Shown here: piece by piece, positions 1 to 8,649 of the stretch | How the letters are laid out: each line of letters starts with the position of its first letter | How positions within the stretch are numbered: the stretch's first letter is position 1 | Assembly: GCF_002936985.1 (NCBI RefSeq) | Contig: NZ_MPZN01000008.1 | Span: 17,938-81,937, forward strand | Direction of reading: 5' to 3' | DNA: 64,000 bases | DNA from: Microterricola pindariensis | GTDB taxonomy: Bacteria > Actinomycetota > Actinomycetes > Actinomycetales > Microbacteriaceae | Program-made: the position numbers and the translations under genes | The notes under the pieces: generated by a model | The model's database searches: none | Told to the model about the DNA's origin: nothing | Seen by the model: the letters and a program-made list of their open reading frames with translations, nothing else

Positions 1-1401
1 TCGAACCTGGCCATGTCGGTGCACACCATGCCGGGCTTCTTCGGCTGGCTGCACGGAATCCTGCCGCTGCCGGGTGCGGGCGAGGCGCTGCGCTCCGTGC
101 TGTACTTCGGCGGCGACGGCACCCTCGGCTACCTGATCCGCTTCGTCGTCGCGATCGTGTTCGCGCTGCTCGCCACCGCCGGCGTCGACGCCCTCCGCCG
201 GCGCAAGCAGGCCCAGGCTCTGCTCGCCGCGGCGTCCGAGACCGCGGACGACGCGGGGAACACGGCGATCACAGGCCACGCGGATGCCGCAGCGCCCGTC
301 GTGGCCTCTGCTGCCGTCGCCGCGGCGTCACCGGGCGCCGAACGCCTCGTGCCGCTGGCCGGCGGCAAGCCGCGCTCCCGGCCGGTGCGCTACCTGATGC
401 TCGCCGCTTTCCCCTTCTCCATGGTCGCGCTCATGCTCGGCCTCATGCTCACCGCGATGCACAGCCCGACCCCGGTCGGGCTCCCGGTCGCGATCGTGAG
501 CAGCACAGAGGGCGCGGCGCAGCAGTTCGCCGACGGACTGGCCGGGGGCACCGGCGACATGCTCGCCCTGAGCACGCAGGACTCGGCACAGGCGGCCAGC
601 GACCTCGTCTACAGCGGCGAGCTCGTCGGGGCCCTCGTGCTGCCGGATGCCGCCCACCCGAGCGCCACGCTGTACTCCGCCGGCGCAGCGGGCACCGGCC
701 AGCAGATGGTGCTGCAGCGCGTCTTCCAGCAGGCGGCGCAGCAGGCCGGCGTCGAGCTGGAGCAGGTCGACGTCGCGCCGCTCACTGCGACCGACACGGG
801 CGGCTCCGTCAGCCTCTACATCACCATGGGCTGGGTGATGGCCGGGTTCCTCGGGATCACCGTGCTGACCGGCGGCGCCCCCTGGGCGCTGCGGCTGCGC
901 AAGCAGCTGCCGACGCTGCTCGGCTGGTCGGCGTTCATGTCGCTGACCGTCTGGCTGATCGCCGGGCCCCTGGTCGGCGCCTACCACGGGCCCGTCTGGC
1001 CGCTGCTCGGCATCGGCGTGCTGACGATCGCCAGCCTCGGCCTGGTCACGGCCGCGATCTCCCGGGTGATGGGCCTGCTCGCGGTCGTGCCGGTCGTGAC
1101 GGTGTTCATGTTCGTCGGGGTGCCGGCATCCGGCGGCGGCCTCTCCACTTATATGCAGCCCGGGTTGTTCCAGACGCTGCACGACGTGCTGCCGCTGCCC
1201 GCGGCCCTGGACGCCGTGCGCGGGATCACCTACTACGGCGGCGCGGGCGTCGGCCCGGCCCTGCTGACCCTCGTGGCCTGGGGCGCGTGCGGCCTGGCCG
1301 CGAACCTCGTGATCAGCGCGGCGCAGAACCGGCGCGCCAAGCGGCGAGGCCGCCCGCTCTGCGCCACTTTCGTGCCCTCTGCGCCACCTGAAATGGCGTA
1401 G
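1..1401 (+). CDS. Membrane protein with repeated ABC-2/YhgE-like C-terminal module, 5' partial
   Basis: The reading frame is open from base 1, so the gene starts upstream of the window; the first in-window ATG (13) is probably internal. The visible part begins with the end of one module (motif LPLPGAGEALRSVLYFGG, then a membrane helix and a basic tail). A second, complete module follows: one N-terminal helix, an extracytoplasmic segment, then about five helices ending in LPLPAALDAVRGITYYGG and another helix plus basic tail. The two ends are clearly homologous, so the protein appears to be an internal duplication. The architecture resembles YhgE/Pip or ABC-2-type membrane proteins, which are implicated in export or surface assembly. 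The exact substrate cannot be read from the sequence. The gene converges with the MetE-like gene and ends inside a long hairpin. Confidence 0.6.
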   Translation, partial: SNLAMSVHTMPGFFGWLHGILPLPGAGEALRSVLYFGGDGTLGYLIRFVVAIVFALLATAGVDALRRRKQAQALLAAASETADDAGNTAITGHADAAAPVVASAAVAAASPGAERLVPLAGGKPRSRPVRYLMLAAFPFSMVALMLGLMLTAMHSPTPVGLPVAIVSSTEGAAQQFADGLAGGTGDMLALSTQDSAQAASDLVYSGELVGALVLPDAAHPSATLYSAGAAGTGQQMVLQRVFQQAAQQAGVELEQVDVAPLTATDTGGSVSLYITMGWVMAGFLGITVLTGGAPWALRLRKQLPTLLGWSAFMSLTVWLIAGPLVGAYHGPVWPLLGIGVLTIASLGLVTAAISRVMGLLAVVPVVTVFMFVGVPASGGGLSTYMQPGLFQTLHDVLPLPAALDAVRGITYYGGAGVGPALLTLVAWGACGLAANLVISAAQNRRAKRRGRPLCATFVPSAPPEMA

Positions 1402-1418
1402 AGGGCACGAAGTGGCGC
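1361..1418. terminator. Bidirectional hairpin between convergent genes
   Basis: Two arms of about 25 bp (roughly 1361-1386 and 1394-1418) are near-perfect inverted complements with a single-base bulge. They sit across the stop codon of the membrane protein and just before the end of the convergent MetE-like gene. There is no long T tract, so this is a structural inference. Confidence 0.6.
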
Positions 1419-1444
1419 GGAGCGGATGCCGCGACAGCCGCGGG

Positions 1445-2626
1445 TCAGGCGCGCCGCGCGCCCTCGCCCAGAGCGGCGAGCTTTGCCCAGGCGAGGTCGG
1501 GGTGGATCCGGCCACCGAGGCCGCAGTCGGTCGAGGCGATCACACGGTCCGCGCCGACGATGCCGGTGAAGCGGCGGATGCGCTGGGCGACGAGCTCCGG
1601 GTGCTCCACGACGTTGGTGGCATGGCCGACGACGCCGGGGACGAGCACGAGGTCGTCGGGCACGGCGGCATCCGCCCACACGCCGAACTCGTGCTCATGG
1701 CGGGCGTTGGCCGCCTCGAACGAGATCGAGCCGACGTTCGCCTGGAGGATGACCGGGAGGATGTCCTGCAGCTCGATGTCGGTCGTGTGCGGCCCGTGCC
1801 AGGAGCCCCAGCACAGGTGCAGACGGACCTGCTCCTTCGGCAGCCCGGCGATCGCGTGGTTGAGGGCCTCGACACGCAGCCGCGTGAACGCCTGGTACTC
1901 GGCGACGGTGGGCGCGGGGTTGATCTGGTCCCAGTTCTCCGCCAGCGACGGATCGTCGAGCTGCAGGATCAGTCCGGCGTCAACGATGGCACGGTACTCC
2001 TCGCGGAGGGCGTCGGCCCACGCGAAGAGGTGCTCCTCATCGGTGGCGTAGTGCTCGTTGCGCACCCGCGAGGCGGAGCCGGGGGCGATCGCGGTGAGGA
2101 AGCCCTGTTCGCCGTCGGCGAGTGCGGACTTCAGGTTGCGGATGTCGGATGCCACGGCATCCTGACCGCGGTAGGCCAGCGGCCCGGTGGTGGTGGGAAA
2201 GGCGGTGGCGTTGCGGCCGACCTCGACGGCTTCCGCGTAGACGGCAGGGAACAGCTGGCGGTCGCGGCGGTCGAGGAAGCTCGTCAGCCTGACGGCGCCC
2301 GGCTCTGAGCGGACCGGGGCCTCGTTGAACGCGTTGACCTCGGTCAGCGAGAGCCCGCTGACGCGCTGGAAGGAGTATGACCACCACGCGCCGTAGTCGA
2401 CGGGGTTCGACATGGCCTTTCCGAACTCGCCGTCGCCGACGAGCGTGATCCCGGCCGCCCGCTGCTTCTCGACGACATCCGAGACGGCGCGTGCGGTCAG
2501 CTCATCGAGTTCGGTCGTGCTCTGCAGGCTGAAGCCGTCGTCCGCGAGCGCGCGGGCGGCGTTCGCCTCGATGAGGGCCTGCGTGCGCGGCAGGCTTCCG
2601 GAAGTGGTGGTGGCGATGTTCGACAT
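1445..2626 (-). CDS. Cobalamin-independent methionine synthase II family protein (MetE C-terminal-like)
   Basis: This 393-aa protein matches the length of stand-alone MetE C-terminal-domain homologues, about half of full MetE. It starts MSNIATTTSGSLPRT, where the SGSLPR segment is typical of the family. Probable zinc ligands are the His and Cys in HLCWGSWHG and a late Cys in STDCGLGG. MetE-type enzymes transfer a methyl group to homocysteine; short versions like this may use other methyl donors and their reaction is often unproven. A GAGGAG ribosome site lies just before the ATG. It stands alone on the minus strand, downstream of the tRNA-Leu terminator. I do not claim it is the main methionine synthase. 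Confidence 0.75.
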   Translation of the reverse strand: MSNIATTTSGSLPRTQALIEANAARALADDGFSLQSTTELDELTARAVSDVVEKQRAAGITLVGDGEFGKAMSNPVDYGAWWSYSFQRVSGLSLTEVNAFNEAPVRSEPGAVRLTSFLDRRDRQLFPAVYAEAVEVGRNATAFPTTTGPLAYRGQDAVASDIRNLKSALADGEQGFLTAIAPGSASRVRNEHYATDEEHLFAWADALREEYRAIVDAGLILQLDDPSLAENWDQINPAPTVAEYQAFTRLRVEALNHAIAGLPKEQVRLHLCWGSWHGPHTTDIELQDILPVILQANVGSISFEAANARHEHEFGVWADAAVPDDLVLVPGVVGHATNVVEHPELVAQRIRRFTGIVGADRVIASTDCGLGGRIHPDLAWAKLAALGEGARRA

Positions 2627-2865
2627 GATGCTCCTCGGGGAGTGGCTGATCGGCGCATTTCGCGTGCCGATCGCCAGGGGTGGCCAAGGCTCTTGCAGGC
2701 CTCAACGACGAGGCCGCTCAAGGCGGAGGCTTCCGGTTTCCGAGCCACTTTCCACGCTAGCGAACCGCGGGTCTGGTGCCGGTGGAGTGTGTCTCTGCGT
2801 GACGGCTCCGCGGTCGCCCTCGGCGGTGGCCTTCCCCGGCGCGGGCGGCATCCGCGCGTTAAAAG
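2627..2865 (-). other. Leader/promoter region of the MetE-like gene, no recognised riboswitch
   Basis: About 240 bases lie between the tRNA-Leu terminator and the MetE-like start. The only clear structure is a small hairpin at about 2648-2672 (arms GATCGGC/GCCGATC) close to the ribosome site. I looked for SAM- or cobalamin-riboswitch core motifs and did not find them. Confidence 0.3.
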
Positions 2866-2897
2866 CAGAAGGCCCCCGATTCCTCGGGGGCCTTCTG
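2866..2897 (-). terminator. Intrinsic terminator of tRNA-Leu
   Basis: A perfect hairpin (arms CAGAAGGCCCCCGA/TCGGGGGCCTTCTG) is followed on the minus strand by a CTTTTAA tract. It sits about 35 bases beyond the 3' end of tRNA-Leu. Confidence 0.85.
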
Positions 2898-2931
2898 TCT
2901 GAGCTGTTTGGCATCCAAACTCATATTCGCG

Positions 2932-3015
2932 TGCGCGAGGGGGGACTTGAACCCCCACGCCCTTTCGAGCACTGGCACCTGAAGCCAGCGCGTCTGCCAA
3001 TTCCGCCACTCGCGC
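2932..3015 (-). tRNA. tRNA-Leu (CAG anticodon)
   Basis: On the minus strand an 84-nt class II tRNA can be folded. The acceptor is GCGCGAG/CTCGCGC, the anticodon arm is CTGGC-TTCAGGT-GCCAG with anticodon CAG, there is a long variable arm, and the T-arm is GGGGG-TTCAAGT-CCCCC. CCA is not encoded. Confidence 0.93.
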
Positions 3016-3170
3016 GAACTCGTTGAGATTATCACGCCAGCAAGCCGAGCACCATTTGAGGGGTTCGCCCGGAGTGTCGCGACATCCGGAAAAGATGCGC
3101 CCGGCCCCAAGACCTGTCATCCTCAAGGGCGAGTTTTGCGGGGGAAGCCCTCCGAATCACCCGGACAACA

Positions 3171-3199
3171 GGCGGGAAAACCCGCCACAAAGGCGGGTT
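3171..3199. promoter_or_regulatory. Competing hairpins upstream of fhaA
   Basis: The sequence GGCGGG-AAAA-CCCGCC is followed a few bases later by another GGCGGG, so the central CCCGCC can pair with either side. It lies about 55 bases upstream of the fhaA start, with a possible -10 (TAACAT or GATAGT) between. It could be a terminator for upstream transcription or a leader structure; this is inference from base pairing only. Confidence 0.3.
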
Positions 3200-3253
3200 C
3201 CCAGCGTGCCCGACTAACATTTGATAGTCATCAGAACTGGAAGCAGGTGAGCT

Positions 3254-4000
3254 GTGGGCTTACTGGACAACTTCGAGAAAGGTCTCGAGCGCGCCGTGAA
3301 CGGCGCCTTTGCGAAGACTTTTCGCTCGGGGCTGCAGCCGGTTGAGATCACCGCCGCCCTCCGTAGGGAACTCGACACGCAGGCCGCCGTGGTCTCCCGC
3401 GACCGCGTGCTCGTGCCCAACAGGCTCGCCGTGCGCATGAGCGCCGACGACTACGAGCGCATGCGCTCCCTCGGCCCGGCACTGACCGACGAGCTCTCCC
3501 AACTCGTGCAGCGGCACGCCGCGAGCCAGGGGTTCCAGTTCGCCGGCCCCCTCGAGATCACCCTGCAGAGCGACCCGGGGCTCAGCCTCGGCATGGTGCA
3601 GGTCGATTCGAGCAACGTCAAGGGCGAGGTCTCCTGGGCGCCCGTCGTCGACATCAACGGCCAGCGGCACCCGCTCACCAAGGCGCGCACCGTGATCGGC
3701 CGCGGCAGCGACGCCGACATCACCGTCGAAGACACCGGCACCAGCCGACGCCACGTCGAGATCGCGTGGGACGGGCGGCGAGCCAAGGTGCGCGACCTCG
3801 GCTCCACCAACGGCTCCAAGCTCAACGGCTCCCCCGTGACGGAGGCCGTGCTCGAACCCGACTCGGTCATCACCATCGGCCGCACCAACATCACCTTCCG
3901 TGTGCTGGCCCAGGCCGCGCCCGCCCGCCCGGCCGAGGGCCCCGGCGACGCCACCCAGCGCAACAACATGGACGGTTTCTGGGGGCCCCGTGACCAGTGA
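3254..4000 (+). CDS. fhaA: FhaA-like DUF3662 + FHA domain protein
   Basis: This is a 248-aa cytoplasmic protein. The N-terminal ~120 residues (MGLLDNFEKGLERAVNGAF...) match the DUF3662 domain of mycobacterial FhaA. The C-terminal FHA domain (about residues 155-230) has the conserved GRGSD, SRRHVEI and LGSTNGSKLNG segments that bind phosphothreonine. In mycobacteria FhaA binds phosphorylated MviN/PknB targets and restrains peptidoglycan synthesis. The start is GTG at 3254 with an AGG ribosome site upstream. It is the first gene of a tightly packed seven-gene operon and overlaps fhaB by 11 bases. It is shorter than the ~500-aa mycobacterial protein because the long low-complexity linker is missing. 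Confidence 0.9.
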   Translation: MGLLDNFEKGLERAVNGAFAKTFRSGLQPVEITAALRRELDTQAAVVSRDRVLVPNRLAVRMSADDYERMRSLGPALTDELSQLVQRHAASQGFQFAGPLEITLQSDPGLSLGMVQVDSSNVKGEVSWAPVVDINGQRHPLTKARTVIGRGSDADITVEDTGTSRRHVEIAWDGRRAKVRDLGSTNGSKLNGSPVTEAVLEPDSVITIGRTNITFRVLAQAAPARPAEGPGDATQRNNMDGFWGPRDQ

Positions 4001-4589
4001 GCTCACCCTGCTGGTCCTGCGGCTCGGATTCCTGCTGCTGCTCTGGCTCTTCGTGTTCGCCATCGTCTACGCGCTGCGCTCCGATCTGTTCGGCCAGCGC
4101 GTGCGCAAGTTGCAGCCGACGGATGCCGTCGCAACGGCCCCGCCGGCCGGCAACGGCCACAGCTCCCCGCCGAAGCCCTCCGCCGCGGCCCCCGTCTTCG
4201 CCTCCCCCGCCCCGGCCGGGCCCGTCTCGGCCAGTGCGGCCGCCGTCGCCGAGCCCGTTCTGACGCCCGCCTTCGGGCGAGACGTCGCCAGCGCGCAGAC
4301 GGCGCACCGGCTCGTCATCACCTCCGGCGCCAAAGCCGGCGCTGAGTTCCCCCTCGGGCGCGACGAGATCACGATTGGCCGCTCCAGTGACTCGGCCATC
4401 GTCATTCGCGACGACTACACCTCCACGCACCACGCGCGCCTCATGCTGTGGAACGACCAGTGGATGCTGCAAGACCTCGACTCCACCAACGGAACTTTCC
4501 TCGACGGGGCCAGGGTCACCGTCCCCACCCCGGTCCCACTGAACGCCACGGTGAAGATCGGCTCCACGACCTTCGAGCTGCGACGGTAG
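3990..4589 (+). CDS. fhaB: FhaB/FipA-like membrane-anchored FHA protein
   Basis: This is a 199-aa protein. The GTG at 3990, overlapping the fhaA stop, is chosen because the protein then begins VTSELTLLVLRLGFLLLLWLFV, the N-terminal membrane helix typical of FhaB/FipA; longer in-frame extensions would read through fhaA. A Pro/Ala-rich linker leads to an FHA domain (about residues 110-195) with TIGRSSDS, HHARL and DLDSTNGTFLDG. In mycobacteria FipA links PknB signalling to FtsZ/FtsQ and septal wall synthesis. The PP2C phosphatase gene follows after 4 bases. Confidence 0.9.
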   Translation: MTSELTLLVLRLGFLLLLWLFVFAIVYALRSDLFGQRVRKLQPTDAVATAPPAGNGHSSPPKPSAAAPVFASPAPAGPVSASAAAVAEPVLTPAFGRDVASAQTAHRLVITSGAKAGAEFPLGRDEITIGRSSDSAIVIRDDYTSTHHARLMLWNDQWMLQDLDSTNGTFLDGARVTVPTPVPLNATVKIGSTTFELRR

Positions 4590-4593
4590 GCGC

Positions 4594-5829
4594 ATGGCGA
4601 AGGTCTCTGACAGTGCGGCGGTCTCACACGTCGGGCGCATCCGTTCGAACAACCAGGACTCCGGCCTCGCCGGGACCGGGCTGTTCGTGGTCGCAGACGG
4701 CATGGGCGGCCACGCCGGCGGAGATGTGGCATCCGCGATCGCCATCACCCGCATCGCCGAGGCCGACCAGGTCTACACCACCCCACAGGAGGCCGAGTTC
4801 GCGCTGCAGGCCTCCCTCATCGGGGCCAACGCGCTGCTCGCCGAGACGGTGTTCGAGCACACCGAGCTCACCGGGATGGGCACGACGGTCAGCGCCCTCG
4901 CGGTGCTCGGCGACGAGGTGGCGATCGCCCACATCGGCGACTCCCGCATCTACCTCTTCCGCGACGGCGACGTCTCGCAGATCACCGTCGATCACACCTT
5001 CGTGCAGCGCCTCGTCGACAGCGGGCGCATCACCGAGGAGGAGGCGGCCGTCCACCCGCGGCGCAGCGTGCTCATGCGCGTGCTCGGCGACGTGGACTCC
5101 GCGCCGGAGATCGACACCTCGATCCTGGCCACCCGCACCGGCGACCGCTGGCTGATCTGCTCCGACGGCTTGAGCGGCGTCGTCTCGCTGGACCAGATCC
5201 GCGCCGAGTTCACCCAGGGCGGCCGCGCCCACGACCTCGCCCAGCGCCTGGTGAAGGACGCCCTGGATGCCGGGGCCCCCGACAATGTCACCGTCGTGAT
5301 CGTCGACATCGGCGAGACTTCGCCGCTCCGCACCGACCCGCTGGTCGTCGGCTCCGCCGCATCCCCCCTCAGCTTCGCCTCCCCGGAGCCGGTTCGCGCC
5401 CGCACCATGCGCCTGCCCCCGTTCCGCCTGCACCCCGTGCGCGAGAGCCACTTCGAGCCGGACTCGCAGGATTACCTGGACGAGCTCATCGAGGAGGACC
5501 GCCGCCGCGTACGCCGCCGCCGCGCCGTCTGGCTCGGCTCGATCATCGCGATCGCCGCGGCCATCGTGATCGCCGGCGTGCTCGCCTACCAGTGGACCCA
5601 GACCCGCTATTTCGTCGGCAGCTCCAGCGGCACCGTCGCCATCTACCGCGGCGTGCAGCAGAGCCTCGGCCCGATCGACCTCAACGAGCTGTACGTGAAG
5701 ACCGACATCGCCTTGGCCGACCTGAAGCCATACGACCAGAAGATCGTCGAGGCCACCATCAGCGCCGGATCGCTCACAGAGGCCCGAGAAATCGTCGCCA
5801 GATTGGATGCCAGCCGTGTCCCGGAGTAG
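4594..5829 (+). CDS. pstP: PstP, membrane PP2C-family Ser/Thr protein phosphatase
   Basis: This is a 411-aa protein. The PP2C domain (about residues 1-240) has all the metal-binding signatures: RSNNQDS, DGMGGHAGGD, GMGTTVSAL, HIGDSRIYLFR, SDGLSGVV and DNVTVVIVD. A cytoplasmic linker is followed by one membrane helix near residues 308-330 (SIIAIAAAIVIAGVLAY) and an ~80-aa extracytoplasmic tail. It dephosphorylates PknA/PknB and their substrates. It lies within the fha-rodA-pbpA-pkn operon and overlaps the start of rodA. Confidence 0.93.
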   Translation: MAKVSDSAAVSHVGRIRSNNQDSGLAGTGLFVVADGMGGHAGGDVASAIAITRIAEADQVYTTPQEAEFALQASLIGANALLAETVFEHTELTGMGTTVSALAVLGDEVAIAHIGDSRIYLFRDGDVSQITVDHTFVQRLVDSGRITEEEAAVHPRRSVLMRVLGDVDSAPEIDTSILATRTGDRWLICSDGLSGVVSLDQIRAEFTQGGRAHDLAQRLVKDALDAGAPDNVTVVIVDIGETSPLRTDPLVVGSAASPLSFASPEPVRARTMRLPPFRLHPVRESHFEPDSQDYLDELIEEDRRRVRRRRAVWLGSIIAIAAAIVIAGVLAYQWTQTRYFVGSSSGTVAIYRGVQQSLGPIDLNELYVKTDIALADLKPYDQKIVEATISAGSLTEAREIVARLDASRVPE

Positions 5830-7198
5830 CGCGCAGACGGCGTCGAACCCCGTGCGCCGCATCCGCATCCCCCAGAAGTTCCGCAACCTCGAGCTGCTGC
5901 TGCTCATCGCCGCCTGCGCGATCAACGCCATCGCCATCGTGCTGGTACAGCTCGGCGCGCTCGGCCACATCGACACCACGCTCATCGTGCTCGGCGCGGG
6001 CCTCTCGCTCCTCGTCTTCGGCATGCATGTGGCGATGCGCTTCGTCGCGCGCGACGCCGACCCGTTCATCCTGCCGATCGCCACCGTGCTGAACGGCATC
6101 GGCATCGCCATGATCTACCGCATCGACCTCGCCTACGGCGATGTCGGCTGGGCGAGCGCCGCCGTGCGCCAGATCGTGTGGAGCGCGATGGCGATCATCG
6201 CGGCGATCGTCGTCATCATCGTCATCCGCAACCACCGGGTGTTGTTCCGCTACACCTACGTCGCCGGCTTCATCGCGCTCGCCCTGTTGTTGCTGCCGCT
6301 CGTGCCGGGCCTCGGCCGCGAGGTCAACGGCGCCCGCGTCTGGATCGGCATCGGCGAGTTCGCCACCTTCCAGCCCGGTGAGATCGCCAAGATCGCCCTC
6401 GCCGTGTTCTTCGCCGGCTACCTGGTGCGCAACCGCGACAGCCTCTCCATGGTCGGCACCAAGTTCCTCGGCATGCGGATGCCGCGCATGCGCGACCTCG
6501 GCCCGCTGCTCGTGGTCTGGGCCTTCTCGATGGCCGTCATCGTGTTCCAGCGCGACCTCGGAACCGCCCTGCTCTACTTCGGCCTCTTCATGGTCATGCT
6601 CTACGTCGCCACCGGCCGACTCAGCTGGGTGCTGCTCGGCTTCAGCCTGTTCCTCGGTGGCGCCCTCGTGGCCAGCCAGACCCTCGACTACGTCAACGGG
6701 CGCTTCACGAACTGGCTCGACGCCTTCAACCCGGCCATCTACGACGCGCCGGGCGGCAGTTATCAGCTCGTCCAGGGCATCTTCGGCCTGGCCAACGGCG
6801 GGCTGCTCGGCACCGGCCTCGGCCAGGGCCGCCCCGACCTGACCCCCGTGCCGCAGAGCGACTACATCATCGCCAGCCTCGGCGAGGAGCTCGGCCTGGC
6901 CGGGCTGTTCGCGATCTTCGCGCTCTACCTGCTCTTCATCGCCCGCGGGTTCCGCATCGGCTTCGCCGGCCAGGACGACTTCGGCAAGCTGCTCGGCGTC
7001 GGGCTCGCCTTCGTCGTGGCGCTGCAGTGCTTCATCGTGATCGGCGGCGTCACCCGCGTGATCCCGCTCACCGGCCTGACCACACCCTTCCTGGCGGCCG
7101 GCGGCTCCTCGCTCGTGGCGAACTGGATCGTCGCGGCCCTCCTCCTGCGCCTCTCCGACACGGTGCGCAATCAGCCCCGTCTGGTGGTGAACGAATGA
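5807..7198 (+). CDS. rodA: RodA/FtsW SEDS-family peptidoglycan glycosyltransferase
   Basis: This is a 463-aa polytopic protein with about ten hydrophobic helices and SEDS signatures: NGARVWIGIG, FQPGEIAKIALAVFFAGY, FQRDLGTALLYFG and the C-terminal GGSSLVANW. SEDS proteins polymerise lipid II with a partner class B PBP, which is the next gene (ATGA overlap). The start may be ATG 5807 or GTG 5816; both overlap the pstP end and neither has a decisive ribosome site. The position within the kinase operon matches mycobacterial rodA. Confidence 0.93.
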   Translation: MPAVSRSSAQTASNPVRRIRIPQKFRNLELLLLIAACAINAIAIVLVQLGALGHIDTTLIVLGAGLSLLVFGMHVAMRFVARDADPFILPIATVLNGIGIAMIYRIDLAYGDVGWASAAVRQIVWSAMAIIAAIVVIIVIRNHRVLFRYTYVAGFIALALLLLPLVPGLGREVNGARVWIGIGEFATFQPGEIAKIALAVFFAGYLVRNRDSLSMVGTKFLGMRMPRMRDLGPLLVVWAFSMAVIVFQRDLGTALLYFGLFMVMLYVATGRLSWVLLGFSLFLGGALVASQTLDYVNGRFTNWLDAFNPAIYDAPGGSYQLVQGIFGLANGGLLGTGLGQGRPDLTPVPQSDYIIASLGEELGLAGLFAIFALYLLFIARGFRIGFAGQDDFGKLLGVGLAFVVALQCFIVIGGVTRVIPLTGLTTPFLAAGGSSLVANWIVAALLLRLSDTVRNQPRLVVNE

Positions 7199-8649
7199 AC
7201 CGCGAACTCAAGCGCGTGAGCATCGTCGTCTTCCTGATGTTCCTGACCCTGTTCAGCTCGGCCACGGTCATCCAGGTGTTGCAGTCCGACAATCTCCGCA
7301 ACGACGCGCGCAACCAGCGCACGCTCTACGACAGCTACAAGGTGGAGCGCGGCCCGATCCTGGTCGGCGGCTCCCCGGTGGCGGAGTCGGTGCCGTCCGA
7401 TGACAACTACATGTTCCAGCGCCTCTACAGCAATGGAACGCTGTACGCCCCGATCACGGGCTTCTTCCCGGTCAACGGCGAGCCGACCGGCCTGGAGGGC
7501 GCGCTCAACAGCTACCTGAGCGGCACCGCGAACTCGCAGTTCCTGGACTCGCTGGAGCGCCTGTTCACCGGCCAGGAGCGCAAGGGCGCCGCGGTGAGCA
7601 CGACCATCGACCCTGTCGCCCAGCAGGCCGCCTGGGACGCCCTCGGCGACTACACCGGCGCCGTCGTCGTGACCCAGCCGAAGACGGGCCGCGTCCTCGC
7701 CATGGTCTCCAAGCCCGACTTCGACCCCAACGCCCTCGCCGTGCACGACGGGGCGATCGTCGACGAGACCTATGCCGCCCTGCTCGCCGACCCGGGCGAC
7801 CCCCTCATCAACCGCGCCATCGGCGGCGACATGAACCCTCCCGGGTCCGTCTTCAAGCTCGTCGTGGTGGCCGCGGCCCTCGAGTCGGGCAAGTACACGC
7901 CGGACAGCGAGTTCCCGAACCCGCTCACCTTCCAGCTCCCCGGCACCGACACCGTCATTCGCAATAGCGGCGGCGACGACTGCGGCGGCGGCGAGACCGT
8001 CACCATCGCGACCGCGCTGCGCCTGAGCTGCAACGTGCCGATGGCCGAGCTCGGGATCGCACTCGGCGACACCGCCATCCGCGAGCAGGCCGAGCGCTTC
8101 GGCTTCAACACCGAGTTCGACATCCCGCTCGCGGTCGAGGCCAGCACCTACCCGCGCGGGCTCGATGACGCCCAGACGGCGATGAGCGCATACGGCCAGT
8201 TCGATGTCCGCGCGACCCCCATTCAGATGGCGATGGTCTCCGCCGCCATCGCCAATGGCGGCATGGTGATGAACCCGAATCTCGTCGAGCTGATCACCGC
8301 TCCGAACCTCAGCCCGCTGCAGACCTTCGAGGCCAGCGAGTTCCAGCGCGCGATCAGCCCGGAAACCGCCGCGACGATGACCGAAATGATGGTCAACGGA
8401 GTCGAGAACGGGGCCGCGAGTAATGCAAGAATAGACGGGGTTAGTGTCGCCGGTAAGACAGGCACAGCAGAGAACGGCGGAGACCTTCCGTACACTCTCT
8501 GGTTTACCGGTTTCGCTCCCGCAAATGATCCAGAGTTTGCGATAACCGTCCTCATCGAGGACGGCGGGGGATTGGGCCAAACGGGGTACGGCAACCTTCT
8601 TGCCGCACCGGTCGCACAACAGGTACTAGAGGCGGTGCTGAATAAATGA
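7195..8649 (+). CDS. pbpA: PbpA, class B penicillin-binding transpeptidase
   Basis: This is a 484-aa protein. ATG 7195 overlaps the rodA stop and gives a proper N-terminal anchor ([19 protein letters not shown]). The transpeptidase domain contains the nucleophile motif SVFK (PPGSVFKLV), the second motif SCN (RLSCNVPM) and KTGT (AGKTGTAE). It cross-links septal or lateral peptidoglycan together with RodA. It overlaps pknA by ATGA. The short N-terminal dimerisation region is typical of actinobacterial PbpA. Confidence 0.93.
   Translation: MNRELKRVSIVVFLMFLTLFSSATVIQVLQSDNLRNDARNQRTLYDSYKVERGPILVGGSPVAESVPSDDNYMFQRLYSNGTLYAPITGFFPVNGEPTGLEGALNSYLSGTANSQFLDSLERLFTGQERKGAAVSTTIDPVAQQAAWDALGDYTGAVVVTQPKTGRVLAMVSKPDFDPNALAVHDGAIVDETYAALLADPGDPLINRAIGGDMNPPGSVFKLVVVAAALESGKYTPDSEFPNPLTFQLPGTDTVIRNSGGDDCGGGETVTIATALRLSCNVPMAELGIALGDTAIREQAERFGFNTEFDIPLAVEASTYPRGLDDAQTAMSAYGQFDVRATPIQMAMVSAAIANGGMVMNPNLVELITAPNLSPLQTFEASEFQRAISPETAATMTEMMVNGVENGAASNARIDGVSVAGKTGTAENGGDLPYTLWFTGFAPANDPEFAITVLIEDGGGLGQTGYGNLLAAPVAQQVLEAVLNK

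Noticed and set aside
2627..2865. Possible SAM or cobalamin riboswitch before the MetE-like gene
   Set aside because: The conserved cores of those riboswitches are not visible; only one small hairpin is present.
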